In this document: positions 17,955 through 26,149 of the stretch, piece after piece
How positions within the stretch are numbered: position 1 is the stretch's first letter
Layout of the letters: each line of letters opens with the position of its first letter
Assembly: GCF_000374065.1 (NCBI RefSeq)
Contig: NZ_KB893245.1
Coordinates: 620,001 to 684,000 of the forward strand
Length of the DNA: 64,000 bases
Source: Spirosoma luteum DSM 19990
GTDB taxonomy: Bacteria; Bacteroidota; Bacteroidia; Cytophagales; Spirosomataceae
Direction: 5' to 3'
Position numbers and translations under genes: made by a program
The notes under the pieces: model-generated
Told to the model about the DNA's origin: nothing
The model's database searches: none
Seen by the model: the letters and a program-made list of their open reading frames with translations, nothing else

Positions 17955-19100
17955 ATGCGCCGAACCTTACTGAATCTGTTGTTACCTGTCTCGCTTGTCA
18001 GCCTGACGGCTCCCGAACCCACGCTCCATTTCCGGCGGTATTTTGTGGCCGCTGAGAGCTATGAATCGGTTGGGGTATTCGATGTGGATAAAAATGATAC
18101 CCTGGACATTGTTTCCGGTGATTTCTGGTATGAGGGTCCACGCTTTCGGCAGCGCCACCTGATTGGTAATGAACCCCGGAAAGACCAGTATTTCGACGAT
18201 TTTTCCACCATTCCGATGGATGTCAATGCCGATGGACGGCTGGACTTTGTTACGGGTGGCTGGTTCGACCAAACGTTGCGTTGGGTTGAGAACCCGGCTG
18301 CGGGTAATGGTAAAACGCAGTGGCCGCTGCACGAAATAAGTAAAGTAGGCAATGTTGAAACCACCCGCGCCTGGGATGTGGATGGGGATGGCAAACTGGA
18401 TATTGTGCCTAATAACCCAGGGCACCCGCTCAAGTACCTCAAACTGATGGCACCGGGTCAGTTTAAAACCATTACTGTTGCGCCTAAACAGGAGCACGGT
18501 TTAGGCTTTGGGGATATCAACGGCGACGGGCGGGGTGATTTGATTGTCCCTGCGGGCTGGCTCGAAGCCCCCGAGGATCGGACAAAGGGCGACTGGACCC
18601 TGCATAAAGAGTTTACGCTTGGTACGGCCAGCGTGCCTATCATTGTGGCCGACGTAAATGGCGACCGCCTGAACGACCTGATTGTGGGGCAGGGGCACAA
18701 CTATGGCCTGCACTGGTACGAGCAAACCAAAACGGCAGCCGGAAATCGCAACTGGACAAAGCACCTGATTGACGACAAAAATTCACAGTACCATTCGCTG
18801 GAATGGACCGATATCACGGGCGATGGTCGGCCGGAGTTGATTACGGGTAAACGGTATCGTGCCCATAACGGAAAAGACCCCGGTGCTGAAGATCCCGTGG
18901 GGCTATATTATTTCACCTGGAACCCCGCTCAAAAGCAGTTTGTGAAACACATCATCGCCCATGGTCCGGCAGGGGCTGGTAAAGGAACCGGTATTTACTT
19001 CGCCGTTGCCGATTTGAATAAAACGGGGCGTAAGGATATTATCGTGGCCGGGAAAGATGGATTGGTCGTTTTCTTCAATGAAGGAGCCAAACGGAAATAA
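17955..19100 (+). CDS. Secreted FG-GAP/VCBS repeat protein
   Basis: This protein of about 381 residues has a signal peptide (MRRTLLNLLLPVSLVSLTAPEP) and tandem calcium-loop repeats of the type D-x-D/N-x-D-x-x-x-D: FDVDKNDTLDIVSGDFW, MDVNADGRLDFVTGGWF, WDVDGDGKLDIVPNN, GDINGDGRGDLIVPAGW, ADVNGDRLNDLIVGQG, TDITGDGRPELITGKRY and ADLNKTGRKDIIVAG. Seven blades suggest one complete beta-propeller. Such proteins are extracytoplasmic and often bind ligands or sugars. I used the ATG at 17955; a neighbouring ATG (17949) or TTG (17934) would lengthen the signal peptide. It is divergent from SusC and shares a strong terminator with the convergent oxidoreductase. Confidence 0.88.
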   Translation: MRRTLLNLLLPVSLVSLTAPEPTLHFRRYFVAAESYESVGVFDVDKNDTLDIVSGDFWYEGPRFRQRHLIGNEPRKDQYFDDFSTIPMDVNADGRLDFVTGGWFDQTLRWVENPAAGNGKTQWPLHEISKVGNVETTRAWDVDGDGKLDIVPNNPGHPLKYLKLMAPGQFKTITVAPKQEHGLGFGDINGDGRGDLIVPAGWLEAPEDRTKGDWTLHKEFTLGTASVPIIVADVNGDRLNDLIVGQGHNYGLHWYEQTKTAAGNRNWTKHLIDDKNSQYHSLEWTDITGDGRPELITGKRYRAHNGKDPGAEDPVGLYYFTWNPAQKQFVKHIIAHGPAGAGKGTGIYFAVADLNKTGRKDIIVAGKDGLVVFFNEGAKRK

Positions 19101-19107
19101 CAGGTAG

Positions 19108-19160
19108 TAGAAACGGCAACGGGGTACGGGTTCCAAACCCGTACCCCGTTGCCGTTTCTA
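19108..19160. terminator. Bidirectional terminator between convergent genes
   Basis: A perfect 25-bp inverted repeat (19108-19132 with 19136-19160) has a 3-nt loop. It begins TAGAAACGGCAACGG on the left arm. It sits exactly between the stop codons of the FG-GAP gene (19100) and the Gfo/Idh/MocA gene (19169), so it can end both transcripts. Confidence 0.85.
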
Positions 19161-19168
19161 CCAATTAA

Positions 19169-20668
19169 TTAAGCCATTAGTGACCAGCCCTCACGGTATT
19201 CGCGTTTTACGAACTGGTTGGCTTCATCGAAGTTGGTGATCTTCATATTCTTGCCATCCCACGTTAGCTTCTTCCGGCCAGGATAGTTAAATCCTTTGCC
19301 ATTTGGTGTGCGAACCATGTAGCTGCGGATGGCTAGGTTGCCCATCAATACCGACTCCGTGAGCGGACCGGCGAAATCGAAAGACGAGGTTAGTGCTTTA
19401 TGCTCCTTGCTGTTGAATCCGGCTTTACAGGCTTCGGTCCAGAGAATCTGGTGGCCATTTTCCGGCATTTGCTTCACGCTGTCCGGCTTGGGTGCGCCCT
19501 CCATTTTCTTCCCGTCTTTGGTGAAGAGCTTGGGGTTTTCGCCATACATGCCACACATAATCATGCCTTTGTCGCCAACCATGATTACGCCGTTCTCTCC
19601 ATTTTCGGGCATGGGTTCGCCTTCGGGTAGAAACTCCGGACGGAATGGCCGAATACCACCATCCGACCACACCATTTTAACAGCGGATTTATTCTTTGCC
19701 GTCGCCGGGAACATCATCTCTACGTGCGAAGACGGTGGACATCCTTCCGGAATATACTCCGGTGTCCAGTCTTTCAGGAATACCTGCCCAACGCTGGTTT
19801 CTACCTCAGTCGGGTAGCCTAGGCCCAGTACCCGGAACGGCGTATCCATGATGTGGCAACCGATGTCACCGAGGGCACCCGCGCCAAAGTTCCACCAGCC
19901 GCGCCACTTAAAGGGGTGATAAGCGGGGGTATAGCCTACTTTTTGAGCAGGTCCGAGCCATAGGTCCCAATCCAGATCGACGGGTACCTCGCCAACTGGC
20001 TGAGGCACCGGAATGCCTTGCGGCCAAACCGGGCGATTGGTCCAGAGCTGAATGGTGTGTACATTTCCAATCAGGCCTTTATCAAACCAGGCCACCATCT
20101 CCATCTGCTGCGGGTTCGATGAACCCTGGTTTCCCATCTGCGTCACCACCTTGTATTTGCGGGCCGCTTCGGTAAGCATCCGGGCTTCGTAAATGTTGTG
20201 CGTCATGGGTTTCTGCACATACACGTGTTTGCCCCGCTGCATAGCATTCATGGCCACAATGGCGTGGGTATGGTCGGCAGTGGAAACCGTTACGGCATCA
20301 ATGTTATTGCCTTCCTTATCCAGCATTTCCCGAAAATCCTTGTACTTTTTAGCGTTGGGATGCTTGGTAAACATTTCTTTTACGCGGGGGAGACCCCAGT
20401 CTACGTCGCAAAGGGCGGCTACATTATTAGCTCCCTTGTTGAAGGAGTTATTTACATCGCTAAAGCCTTTACCACCAAAGCCAACACCGGCAATATTGAG
20501 TTTATCACTAGGGGCAATAAACCCCGGCCCGCCCAGCACGTGCCGGGGTACAATAAAGAAACCTGCTGTCGCCAATGCCCCTGCCTGAATAAACTGACGG
20601 CGGCTGGTGCCTGATACAGGCTGTCCCGGCTTAGACTCGCCGGGTATTGAATTATCTGGCTGATCCAT
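19169..20668 (-). CDS. Gfo/Idh/MocA family oxidoreductase with twin-Arg leader
   Basis: The 499-residue product carries an N-terminal leader with SRRQFIQAG followed by a hydrophobic stretch (ALATAGFFIVP), which fits Tat export with bound cofactor. The Rossmann fold begins LNIAGVGFGGKG (about 58-70). The family lysine is in GKHVYVQKPMTHN, where most members have EKP. The C-terminal alpha/beta domain shows WWNFGAGALGDIGCHIMDTPF with the catalytic-type HIMD. Members oxidise or reduce sugars and related polyols with NAD(P); this subgroup (secreted, about 450-500 residues, next to Sus genes) is common in Bacteroidota. It is probably transcribed with the methyltransferase 36 bp upstream. Confidence 0.92.
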   Translation of the reverse strand: MDQPDNSIPGESKPGQPVSGTSRRQFIQAGALATAGFFIVPRHVLGGPGFIAPSDKLNIAGVGFGGKGFSDVNNSFNKGANNVAALCDVDWGLPRVKEMFTKHPNAKKYKDFREMLDKEGNNIDAVTVSTADHTHAIVAMNAMQRGKHVYVQKPMTHNIYEARMLTEAARKYKVVTQMGNQGSSNPQQMEMVAWFDKGLIGNVHTIQLWTNRPVWPQGIPVPQPVGEVPVDLDWDLWLGPAQKVGYTPAYHPFKWRGWWNFGAGALGDIGCHIMDTPFRVLGLGYPTEVETSVGQVFLKDWTPEYIPEGCPPSSHVEMMFPATAKNKSAVKMVWSDGGIRPFRPEFLPEGEPMPENGENGVIMVGDKGMIMCGMYGENPKLFTKDGKKMEGAPKPDSVKQMPENGHQILWTEACKAGFNSKEHKALTSSFDFAGPLTESVLMGNLAIRSYMVRTPNGKGFNYPGRKKLTWDGKNMKITNFDEANQFVKREYREGWSLMA

Positions 20669-20704
20669 AAGAAATTGAATAGGAGTTTATCTGAAAAGAA
20701 GTAA

Positions 20705-21484
20705 TTAAAAAAATTTACTTAGATCGGACTGCGATTTTTCAGCGACCAGATACATCTGCTGATCGCCCAGTTGGTAATCCATTCTGTCCGTTGACTTATA
20801 AACGGCAATCGTTTGCAAATTATGCCGTTTCAGCAACCGTTTTATTTCGGCAAGTGTGTACACGTAATGCTTAAAGTAATGAACTTCAACCTGGTTTCCC
20901 TTTGTATACGTAAGTTCGGTCAGCATGCAGCTATCGTTAATGGCGTAGGTGTTGCTAATATCCATAGTTAAGTCGCCCAGAACGTAGTGGCCCGTTTTGG
21001 GGAAATTGGGTAGTCTGCTTTCAGCTACCATTCCTGAATTAATCACCCAACGGGCGCCCGGCTTCAGGGCGCGGGCTACTTTTTCCACGAAAGTGTTCAT
21101 GCCCTCGTAATCGACGTAGCCAAAACTGTTTCCCATGCAGCAGGCTCCATCGTACGCAGCACCAATGTCCGTAGTCAGAATATTCCCGTGAATGACCTGA
21201 ATGGGCAGTTGCTCAGCCTTTATCTGGCCCCTTAACAACCGGACAAACTCATCGGAGATATCGACGCCCGTTAATTGATACCCCCGTTTAGCCAGTTCGA
21301 TGGTATGGCGGCCAAAGCCACAGGGAATATCCAGAAGCCGGGCGTTAGGTTGAACATTTAGCGTATCAATCAGGAAATCGACTTCCTGCGTTGTCCACTC
21401 TGTTGTAACGGCCCTTTCCCACATTTGGCAGTTCAGGCCCTGGAAAAAATCAGTGTACCAATCGTTAGCTATGATTGTGTTCAT
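20705..21484 (-). CDS. Class I SAM-dependent methyltransferase
   Basis: This 259-residue soluble protein has the Rossmann-type methyltransferase motif I LLDIPCGFGRHTIELAKRGY (about 54-73), motif II-like LTGVDISDEFV, then IQVIHGNILT and AYDGACCMGNSFGYVD. The C-terminal part contains a beta sheet as in the Methyltransf_11/25 groups. The acceptor is unknown; it could be a small molecule. It lies 36 bp upstream of the Gfo/Idh/MocA gene on the same strand and is probably the first gene of that operon. The ATG at 21484 is the only reasonable start. Confidence 0.9.
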   Translation of the reverse strand: MNTIIANDWYTDFFQGLNCQMWERAVTTEWTTQEVDFLIDTLNVQPNARLLDIPCGFGRHTIELAKRGYQLTGVDISDEFVRLLRGQIKAEQLPIQVIHGNILTTDIGAAYDGACCMGNSFGYVDYEGMNTFVEKVARALKPGARWVINSGMVAESRLPNFPKTGHYVLGDLTMDISNTYAINDSCMLTELTYTKGNQVEVHYFKHYVYTLAEIKRLLKRHNLQTIAVYKSTDRMDYQLGDQQMYLVAEKSQSDLSKFF

Positions 21485-21814
21485 TGTCTGAAATTATGGA
21501 GATGTGTCAGGCCCCTAAGCCTGACGAGTAATTAGTCTATACTGTACTGAATTGCGTGTAGGATGGCCCTAACAGGTTATTGACCTATTGATCGAACCAG
21601 CCGGGTACGATGTCGTACCAGCGCACAAAAATTTGACTGACCATGATGGTCAGCGCACGTGGGGAGAAGAAGCGGTCACTTTGGGTAAAGCGACCCGGCC
21701 TTTTTGAGGCCTAAACCAGGGAGATCACAGGCTAATCTGTTTTGAGCTGGTGAATATAAACGTCCGGCCTACGCTATGCAACTTGACTTTAGCAAGCGGT
21801 AAGAAAGTGCGTAG
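21485..21814. other. Intergenic region with two palindromes
   Basis: This 330-bp stretch has no supported gene. It contains GGTACGA-TG-TCGTACC (21604-21619) and CTGACC-ATGAT-GGTCAG (21637-21653), and CAGCGCAC occurs twice in direct orientation (21619-21626, 21651-21658). These could be regulator sites for the methyltransferase promoter, which must lie here. A GGCC...GGCC hairpin is near 21698. Confidence 0.4.
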
Positions 21815-22354
21815 TCAAAGAGGCTTCAGGGGCGTTTCTACGTCAAGCAGTACACTAACATCATCGGCTAAAACCAGGCTGGTCGTACCAATACCGAAAT
21901 CCTGCCGGTTAAACTTGAATTGACCCCTAAAATGCCCTATATCACCGGTTAGCGAGTAGGTAAAAGGTAGTTCTACTTCCCGACTAATATCCCGGATGGT
22001 AAGGTCAAATAACCCCACAAACTGATTGCCAGATAGTTTCTGAATGCGTTTGGATACCATTCTGATACGCGGGTGATGGTCGGTATCGAAGTAACCCCGC
22101 TTTTGCAGGTGGGCATCCCGCAACGAAATGCCCGTGCGGATGGTAGCGGCACCAACTGACGCGCTCAGTAAGCTTTCGGTAAGTCGGGCGGGGTCAAAGT
22201 GAATATCCGTCTGCAAATCCGAAAAGGAGCCATTTACCGTGATTCCGGCATTCCGAATCTGGAACGTAACCCCCCGTGGCATCTGATGCGTTTTTTGTTC
22301 AGCCGGGCGAATACACCCCAAACCAAGCATACATACCAGGAAAAATCGTAGCAT
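21815..22354 (-). CDS. YceI-like domain lipoprotein
   Basis: This 179-residue protein starts with a lipoprotein signal (MLRFFLVCMLGLGC), so it is probably anchored in a membrane facing the periplasm. The rest fits the YceI lipocalin-like barrel: VTFQIRNAGITVNGSFSDLQTDIHFDP, the middle block LRDAHLQKRGYFDTDHHPRIRMVS and FVGLFDLTIRDISREVELPFTY. YceI proteins bind isoprenoid or fatty lipids. Only 3 bp separate it from the stop of the diheme cytochrome gene upstream, so the two are co-transcribed and perhaps translationally coupled. The pairing hints at an electron-transfer or quinone-related role; that is inference. Confidence 0.88.
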   Translation of the reverse strand: MLRFFLVCMLGLGCIRPAEQKTHQMPRGVTFQIRNAGITVNGSFSDLQTDIHFDPARLTESLLSASVGAATIRTGISLRDAHLQKRGYFDTDHHPRIRMVSKRIQKLSGNQFVGLFDLTIRDISREVELPFTYSLTGDIGHFRGQFKFNRQDFGIGTTSLVLADDVSVLLDVETPLKPL

Positions 22355-22357
22355 ACG

Positions 22358-23902
22358 TTACAGTGTTTTAAGGTAAGCAGTTAATGCCTGACGATCTTTG
22401 GCCGGAAGCTCCATCCCGAATTCATGTCCCCGAACAGCCTGGGTTTTTACATCGGCCCGTTTAAAGCCGGTAGGTACATAATCATCCCGCAGTCGACGCG
22501 GGTCAAACACGTCGTCGACGGTTGCCAGGGAGCCATCGTGCATAAATGGGCTCCGGTACCAGATTCCCCTCAGGGAAGGTACTTTATAATAACCCGTTCC
22601 CCGGCGGGTTTTCAGGGCGTAGTCGGGGTTTGTTCCAACGGATACGTCGAAAATAGGGTATTTGGTGTGATGCGCTTCCGGGATGGTAAAGCCATCCACG
22701 GGTGTTAGCATATTGTTGGTGAATAGCGGGGGGGTGTGGCAGGTAACGCAGCCCTGTTCGGCAAAAACCAGTTCACCCCGTTTGGTAAGGGGATTGGGAC
22801 GGTTTGGGTTTGGTGGGGGCTTTAGTGCATACACAAATTTAGCCAGGGCGTACAGTTGCGCGTCACTATAACGGTCGGCGGTTCCTACTGCCTGAGCTTT
22901 ACCCGGTGCTGGCAACGTTTTACCATCATTGGCACCGGGAATAAACCCGTCATAACTAGCCAGCATATCCATGGCCTGGTTAAGGGCCGCGTAGCGCATC
23001 AGGTCGCCAATGCTTCGGTGCTGGTTGACGCCGGTATGATCCAGAAATTTCTGATCTTTTATACCAATTAAGCTGGGAACCTGGGGTGGATACAGGATAC
23101 CGGCTCCTTCACGTAAGTTTACGCCGGGTGGCATAGCGGCAATTGCCGCTGCGATGGTTTCCTTAGACTGTTTGCTGAGGGCCGTATGCGGGTCGTTGGG
23201 GAGCCAGGGGGCGGCCATTAAACTGCTTACCAGCCCCTGTGCAGCCCTTTCCGGTACGGCTGGGTTACGGAAAGCAAAAGCAGTTCTTCTCGAATCCGGG
23301 AAATTAGTCTGGGCACCCTTCAGCATAGAGCCGTCGGGCATTACCCGGGTGTGGCACATGGCACAGGCAAATGAGCCCAGGACAACGAGTCCTTTTTTAG
23401 GAACCACATAACGGGTAAAAGGCATGATTCCCTCGGCAGTGAGGGGCGTTTTATTTAGTTCATACAGTTCTTTGCCACGGACTTCACCCATCGTAATTAC
23501 ATTGCCGACTGTATCCACGGGAGCATCGAAGACCAGTTCACCGGCCTTAATCCAATCTGCTTCGGTTTTTAGTTTGCCTGGGTCGAAGATAATTTCAGGT
23601 TCCTGCTGATGGAGCCATTCCCAATAGCCTTTGGGTTCCCGTCCGGGTGCATAGACCGGATAGCTCTTGTAAATCACTCGTTCGGGGAGCTGGTAGTAGT
23701 AAGCTGGAGATACCTGAATAGGGGAGGCTTTGGGCGTAGCCAGGGGTAAATCAAAATCGGCTAATGCCGCGCTATCCCACGTTCGGGGAATGTCGGGTGT
23801 GAAGGGTACCGACTGCCAGGCCTGCTCACCCGTCCAGGGAGCCGTGGTCGATAGCAATAACACAGAACTGAGCAACAATAATGGGAAGAGTAATCGATTC
23901 AT
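22358..23902 (-). CDS. Diheme c-type cytochrome, cytochrome-c peroxidase-like
   Basis: From the ATG at 23902 the product has 514 residues and a signal peptide (MNRLLFPLLLLSSVLLLSTTAP). Two c-type heme sites are visible: CAMCH (180-184) and CVTCH (385-389). The second domain is typical of the MauG/CcpA type (RGELVFAEQGCVTCHTPPLF, LRGIWYRSPFMHDGSLATVDDVF, LPAKDRQALTAYLKTL). The spacing is longer than in classical CcpA (about 330 residues), so it may be an oxidase or electron carrier and not a peroxidase. It is periplasmic. The upstream GTG (23941) is not needed. It leads an operon with the YceI protein. Confidence 0.88.
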   Translation of the reverse strand: MNRLLFPLLLLSSVLLLSTTAPWTGEQAWQSVPFTPDIPRTWDSAALADFDLPLATPKASPIQVSPAYYYQLPERVIYKSYPVYAPGREPKGYWEWLHQQEPEIIFDPGKLKTEADWIKAGELVFDAPVDTVGNVITMGEVRGKELYELNKTPLTAEGIMPFTRYVVPKKGLVVLGSFACAMCHTRVMPDGSMLKGAQTNFPDSRRTAFAFRNPAVPERAAQGLVSSLMAAPWLPNDPHTALSKQSKETIAAAIAAMPPGVNLREGAGILYPPQVPSLIGIKDQKFLDHTGVNQHRSIGDLMRYAALNQAMDMLASYDGFIPGANDGKTLPAPGKAQAVGTADRYSDAQLYALAKFVYALKPPPNPNRPNPLTKRGELVFAEQGCVTCHTPPLFTNNMLTPVDGFTIPEAHHTKYPIFDVSVGTNPDYALKTRRGTGYYKVPSLRGIWYRSPFMHDGSLATVDDVFDPRRLRDDYVPTGFKRADVKTQAVRGHEFGMELPAKDRQALTAYLKTL

Positions 23903-24451
23903 GGCGCTTACGAATTCGTTAAAATCAGGCGTAATAGCCACTCCGACAGACGCAGGGCAAGGAGTGTTTCAGGTACCGTTCGTGGAGTACAGGCTTTTGC
24001 CATTACGATCCGAATCTGCTCAACGGAATTCGTTCGGCCAAGTTGTTTTTAGGGAGCGGTTACAAAACCTAGTAGCAGGTAGACAAACAACGTCCTGCCC
24101 ACCAACGAATAGGAAACCTAGTCACCTTGATTTTCTGAACAACGTAAAAAAACACATCTTTCAAATCCGCTACCGGGCTGGCCGGTTCATAAACTGCAAA
24201 TTGTTATTGCTGGGCTACACTAACAGCTAATTCTGGCCGGTTGACAATTGACCAAGTAGATGAAAGTACCGTTGACGTTTTCTGAACGTTGGTATCACGC
24301 ATCACATTTTGCGGATAAATTACTGTTCAGTACGGGATGAACGTTGGTATACAGTAAGTAGGTAGGTGAAAACCAGTAGCCGGTTGAGACGACTGACTGG
24401 CGTACTGATTGTAAAAACCACTTACTAAAGAACTGTTCAACACATCAGTGA
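23903..24451. other. Intergenic region with a 13-bp direct repeat
   Basis: No gene is supported in these 549 bp. TGAACGTTGGTAT occurs twice in direct orientation (24283-24295 and 24338-24350), exactly 55 bp apart. The promoter of the diheme cytochrome gene should lie in the left part, but no TAnnTTTG element was found. Translation in all frames gives no recognisable protein remnant. Confidence 0.4.
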
Positions 24452-25138
24452 TTATTCTTCCTTCAAAACGTACCCCATACCCGGCCGGGTGTGAATCAAC
24501 TTGGGGGTAAAATCGCGGTCAATTTTTTTGCGCAGGTAGTTAATATACACCTCCACCACATTGGTGCCCGGATCGAAATGCAGATGCCATACCGTTTCGG
24601 CAATATCCATCTTAGCCAGTACACGACCCTGGTTGCGCATCAGATATTCCAGCAGAGCAAATTCACGGGCGGTCAGGTCAATCACAACGTCGTCCCGCCG
24701 AACGTCTTTAGTCGTCAGGTTAACGGTTAAATTTGCCACTGTCCATACTTCATCCTCTACCGTATCGGTGGTTAGAGCGATTCGCCGGAAGCAGGCAGCT
24801 ACCCTGGCTACCAACTCCCGGAAATCAAACGGTTTCACCAGATAATCGTCGGCCCCCAACGTCAGGCCTTCCACTTTGTCTTCCACCTCGCCCAGGGCAG
24901 ACAGCATGATAACGGGGAGCTGGGGTTTCTCCGCCCGAACGCTCCGGCATACTTCAAACCCATTCATGCCGGGCAGGTTAATGTCCAGAATCAGTAGGTC
25001 AATGCCCGGCTGCAGGGCCATCTGGCGGCCATTGATTCCTTCGTACACGACCTCTGTTGCATAGCCCTCTTCCCGCAGCCCCCGACTGATATTCTGGGCA
25101 ATCCGTCGGTCGTCTTCAATGATGAGGATTTTTTTCAT
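24452..25138 (-). CDS. OmpR/PhoB-family response regulator
   Basis: From the ATG at 25138 (MKKILIIEDDRRIAQNISRG) the product has 228 residues. The receiver domain shows the acidic pair in IIEDD, phosphoacceptor Asp in DLLILDINLPGMNGFEVC, switch Ser in VIMLSALG and Lys in ADDYLVKPFDF. The C-terminal winged helix (about 135-225) has DVVIDLTAREFALLEYLM and NVVEVYINYLRKKID, the DNA-recognition and wing parts of the CusR/ArlR-like group. No histidine kinase is adjacent on either side, so it is an orphan in this window. A longer frame starting at 25165 would add MPYVYNPHS and is unlikely. Confidence 0.92.
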   Translation of the reverse strand: MKKILIIEDDRRIAQNISRGLREEGYATEVVYEGINGRQMALQPGIDLLILDINLPGMNGFEVCRSVRAEKPQLPVIMLSALGEVEDKVEGLTLGADDYLVKPFDFRELVARVAACFRRIALTTDTVEDEVWTVANLTVNLTTKDVRRDDVVIDLTAREFALLEYLMRNQGRVLAKMDIAETVWHLHFDPGTNVVEVYINYLRKKIDRDFTPKLIHTRPGMGYVLKEE

Positions 25139-25249
25139 GCTATGCGGATTATAAACATAAGGCAATGAATTCTATGCAGGTCGGTTGGCAGGTGATTAGG
25201 TCTGTTTAAGAAAGAACTACCACAAAAACGGGTTGGATTGGTACAAACA

Positions 25250-25286
25250 AAAACGCCCCGGCTGCGATTCGCAAACGGGGCGTTTT
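25250..25286 (-). terminator. Intrinsic terminator of rpmE
   Basis: AAAACGCCCCG (25250-25260) and CGGGGCGTTTT (25276-25286) form an 11-bp stem with an inner TGCG/CGCA hairpin. It lies 20 bp beyond the rpmE stop, and on the minus strand it ends in T-rich sequence (CGTTTTTGTTTG). Confidence 0.85.
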
Positions 25287-25305
25287 GAGGTTTTTTGGCT
25301 GGAAC

Positions 25306-25587
25306 CTACGCCTTATCGGCGGGAGCAGCAGTTGGAACCGCACTCTCTTTGGTACCGTAGCGCTTGCGGAACTTGTCCACGCGGCCGGCGGTGTCAAGCA
25401 GTACGTTTTTGCCCGTGTAGAACGGGTGCGACTGCGAGCTAACTTCAATTTTTACGAGCGGATAGGTCTGGCCTTCAAACTCGATAGTGTCTTTGGTTTG
25501 AACCGTGGAGCGCGTCAGAAATTTATAATCGCTCGACAGGTCGTGGAATACCACGTCGCGGTAGTCCGGGTGAATGCCCTTTTTCAT
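25306..25587 (-). CDS. rpmE: 50S ribosomal protein L31, type B
   Basis: From the ATG at 25587 the product has 93 residues: [20 protein letters not shown], then [56 protein letters not shown] and a short tail. The HPFYTGK and [11 protein letters not shown] blocks identify L31. The CxxC zinc pairs of type A are absent, so it is the zinc-independent type B, which Bacteroidota use as the normal L31. It has its own promoter (25638-25669) and terminator. Confidence 0.97.
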   Translation of the reverse strand: MKKGIHPDYRDVVFHDLSSDYKFLTRSTVQTKDTIEFEGQTYPLVKIEVSSQSHPFYTGKNVLLDTAGRVDKFRKRYGTKESAVPTAAPADKA

Positions 25588-25637
25588 GATTAATCTCAGT
25601 TTCTTGTCATCTTCTCGGTTTCCGACCGAAAAGGACT

Positions 25638-25669
25638 GCAAAGGTAAAGCGTTTTTTAGGGATTGCCAA
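25638..25669 (-). promoter_or_regulatory. Bacteroidota-type promoter of rpmE
   Basis: On the minus strand the sequence reads TTG, 20 nt, then TACCTTTGC, an exact match to the Bacteroidota housekeeping promoter TTG-N17-23-TAnnTTTG. The -7 element is at 25639-25646 and the -33 TTG at 25667-25669. The predicted start is near 25632, giving a leader of about 45 nt before the rpmE ATG. Confidence 0.7.
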
Positions 25670-26149
25670 CAGTTTTTTGGGTTCTTTTCGTGCCTGATAA
25701 CGAATGGATTAAAGTGTGGCCGTTTGCTAATAAAGGCTTGCTCATTAGTTGACCCAACCCGGTTTTCTTTCTATATTTCCCCCTAAATACACTTCCTCCA
25801 CGGAATAGTGATAGCCACTGATCGGTTTACCTGTCCGTCCAATAAAATTTGTTTTTTTTATTTCCAAGAATTGCTCTCCAAAGGGGTATTGCTAAGTCAT
25901 TCACACTGACGACTTAACAATTTCTTAACCCAAATGATAGAGTTGAACGTTTCAGGGATTTGTCCAGATACCCGAACCTTACGGGTTGCTTTTCCGTCTA
26001 TTTCAGTGGAACTTTAGAACGCCATTCGGCAACCGGTTCATTCTCTCCTGAAGGTAGATTTTGTTATCTTTTATATATTTTTGTTAACTCCCTGTTTCCA
26101 GGTGTACACTGTATTCGTCATTCTTTCCATATAACTAATCCAAAGACAT
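25670..26149. other. nrdA upstream region
   Basis: This gap of about 480 bp has no gene. A possible -7 element TATTTTTG lies at 26076-26083, about 67 bp before the nrdA ATG, but no TTG stands at the right distance upstream. TAAGTC (25893-25898) and GACTTA (25911-25916) are a short inverted repeat. No NrdR-box pair was recognised. The right half is AT-rich, as expected for a promoter region. Confidence 0.35.
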
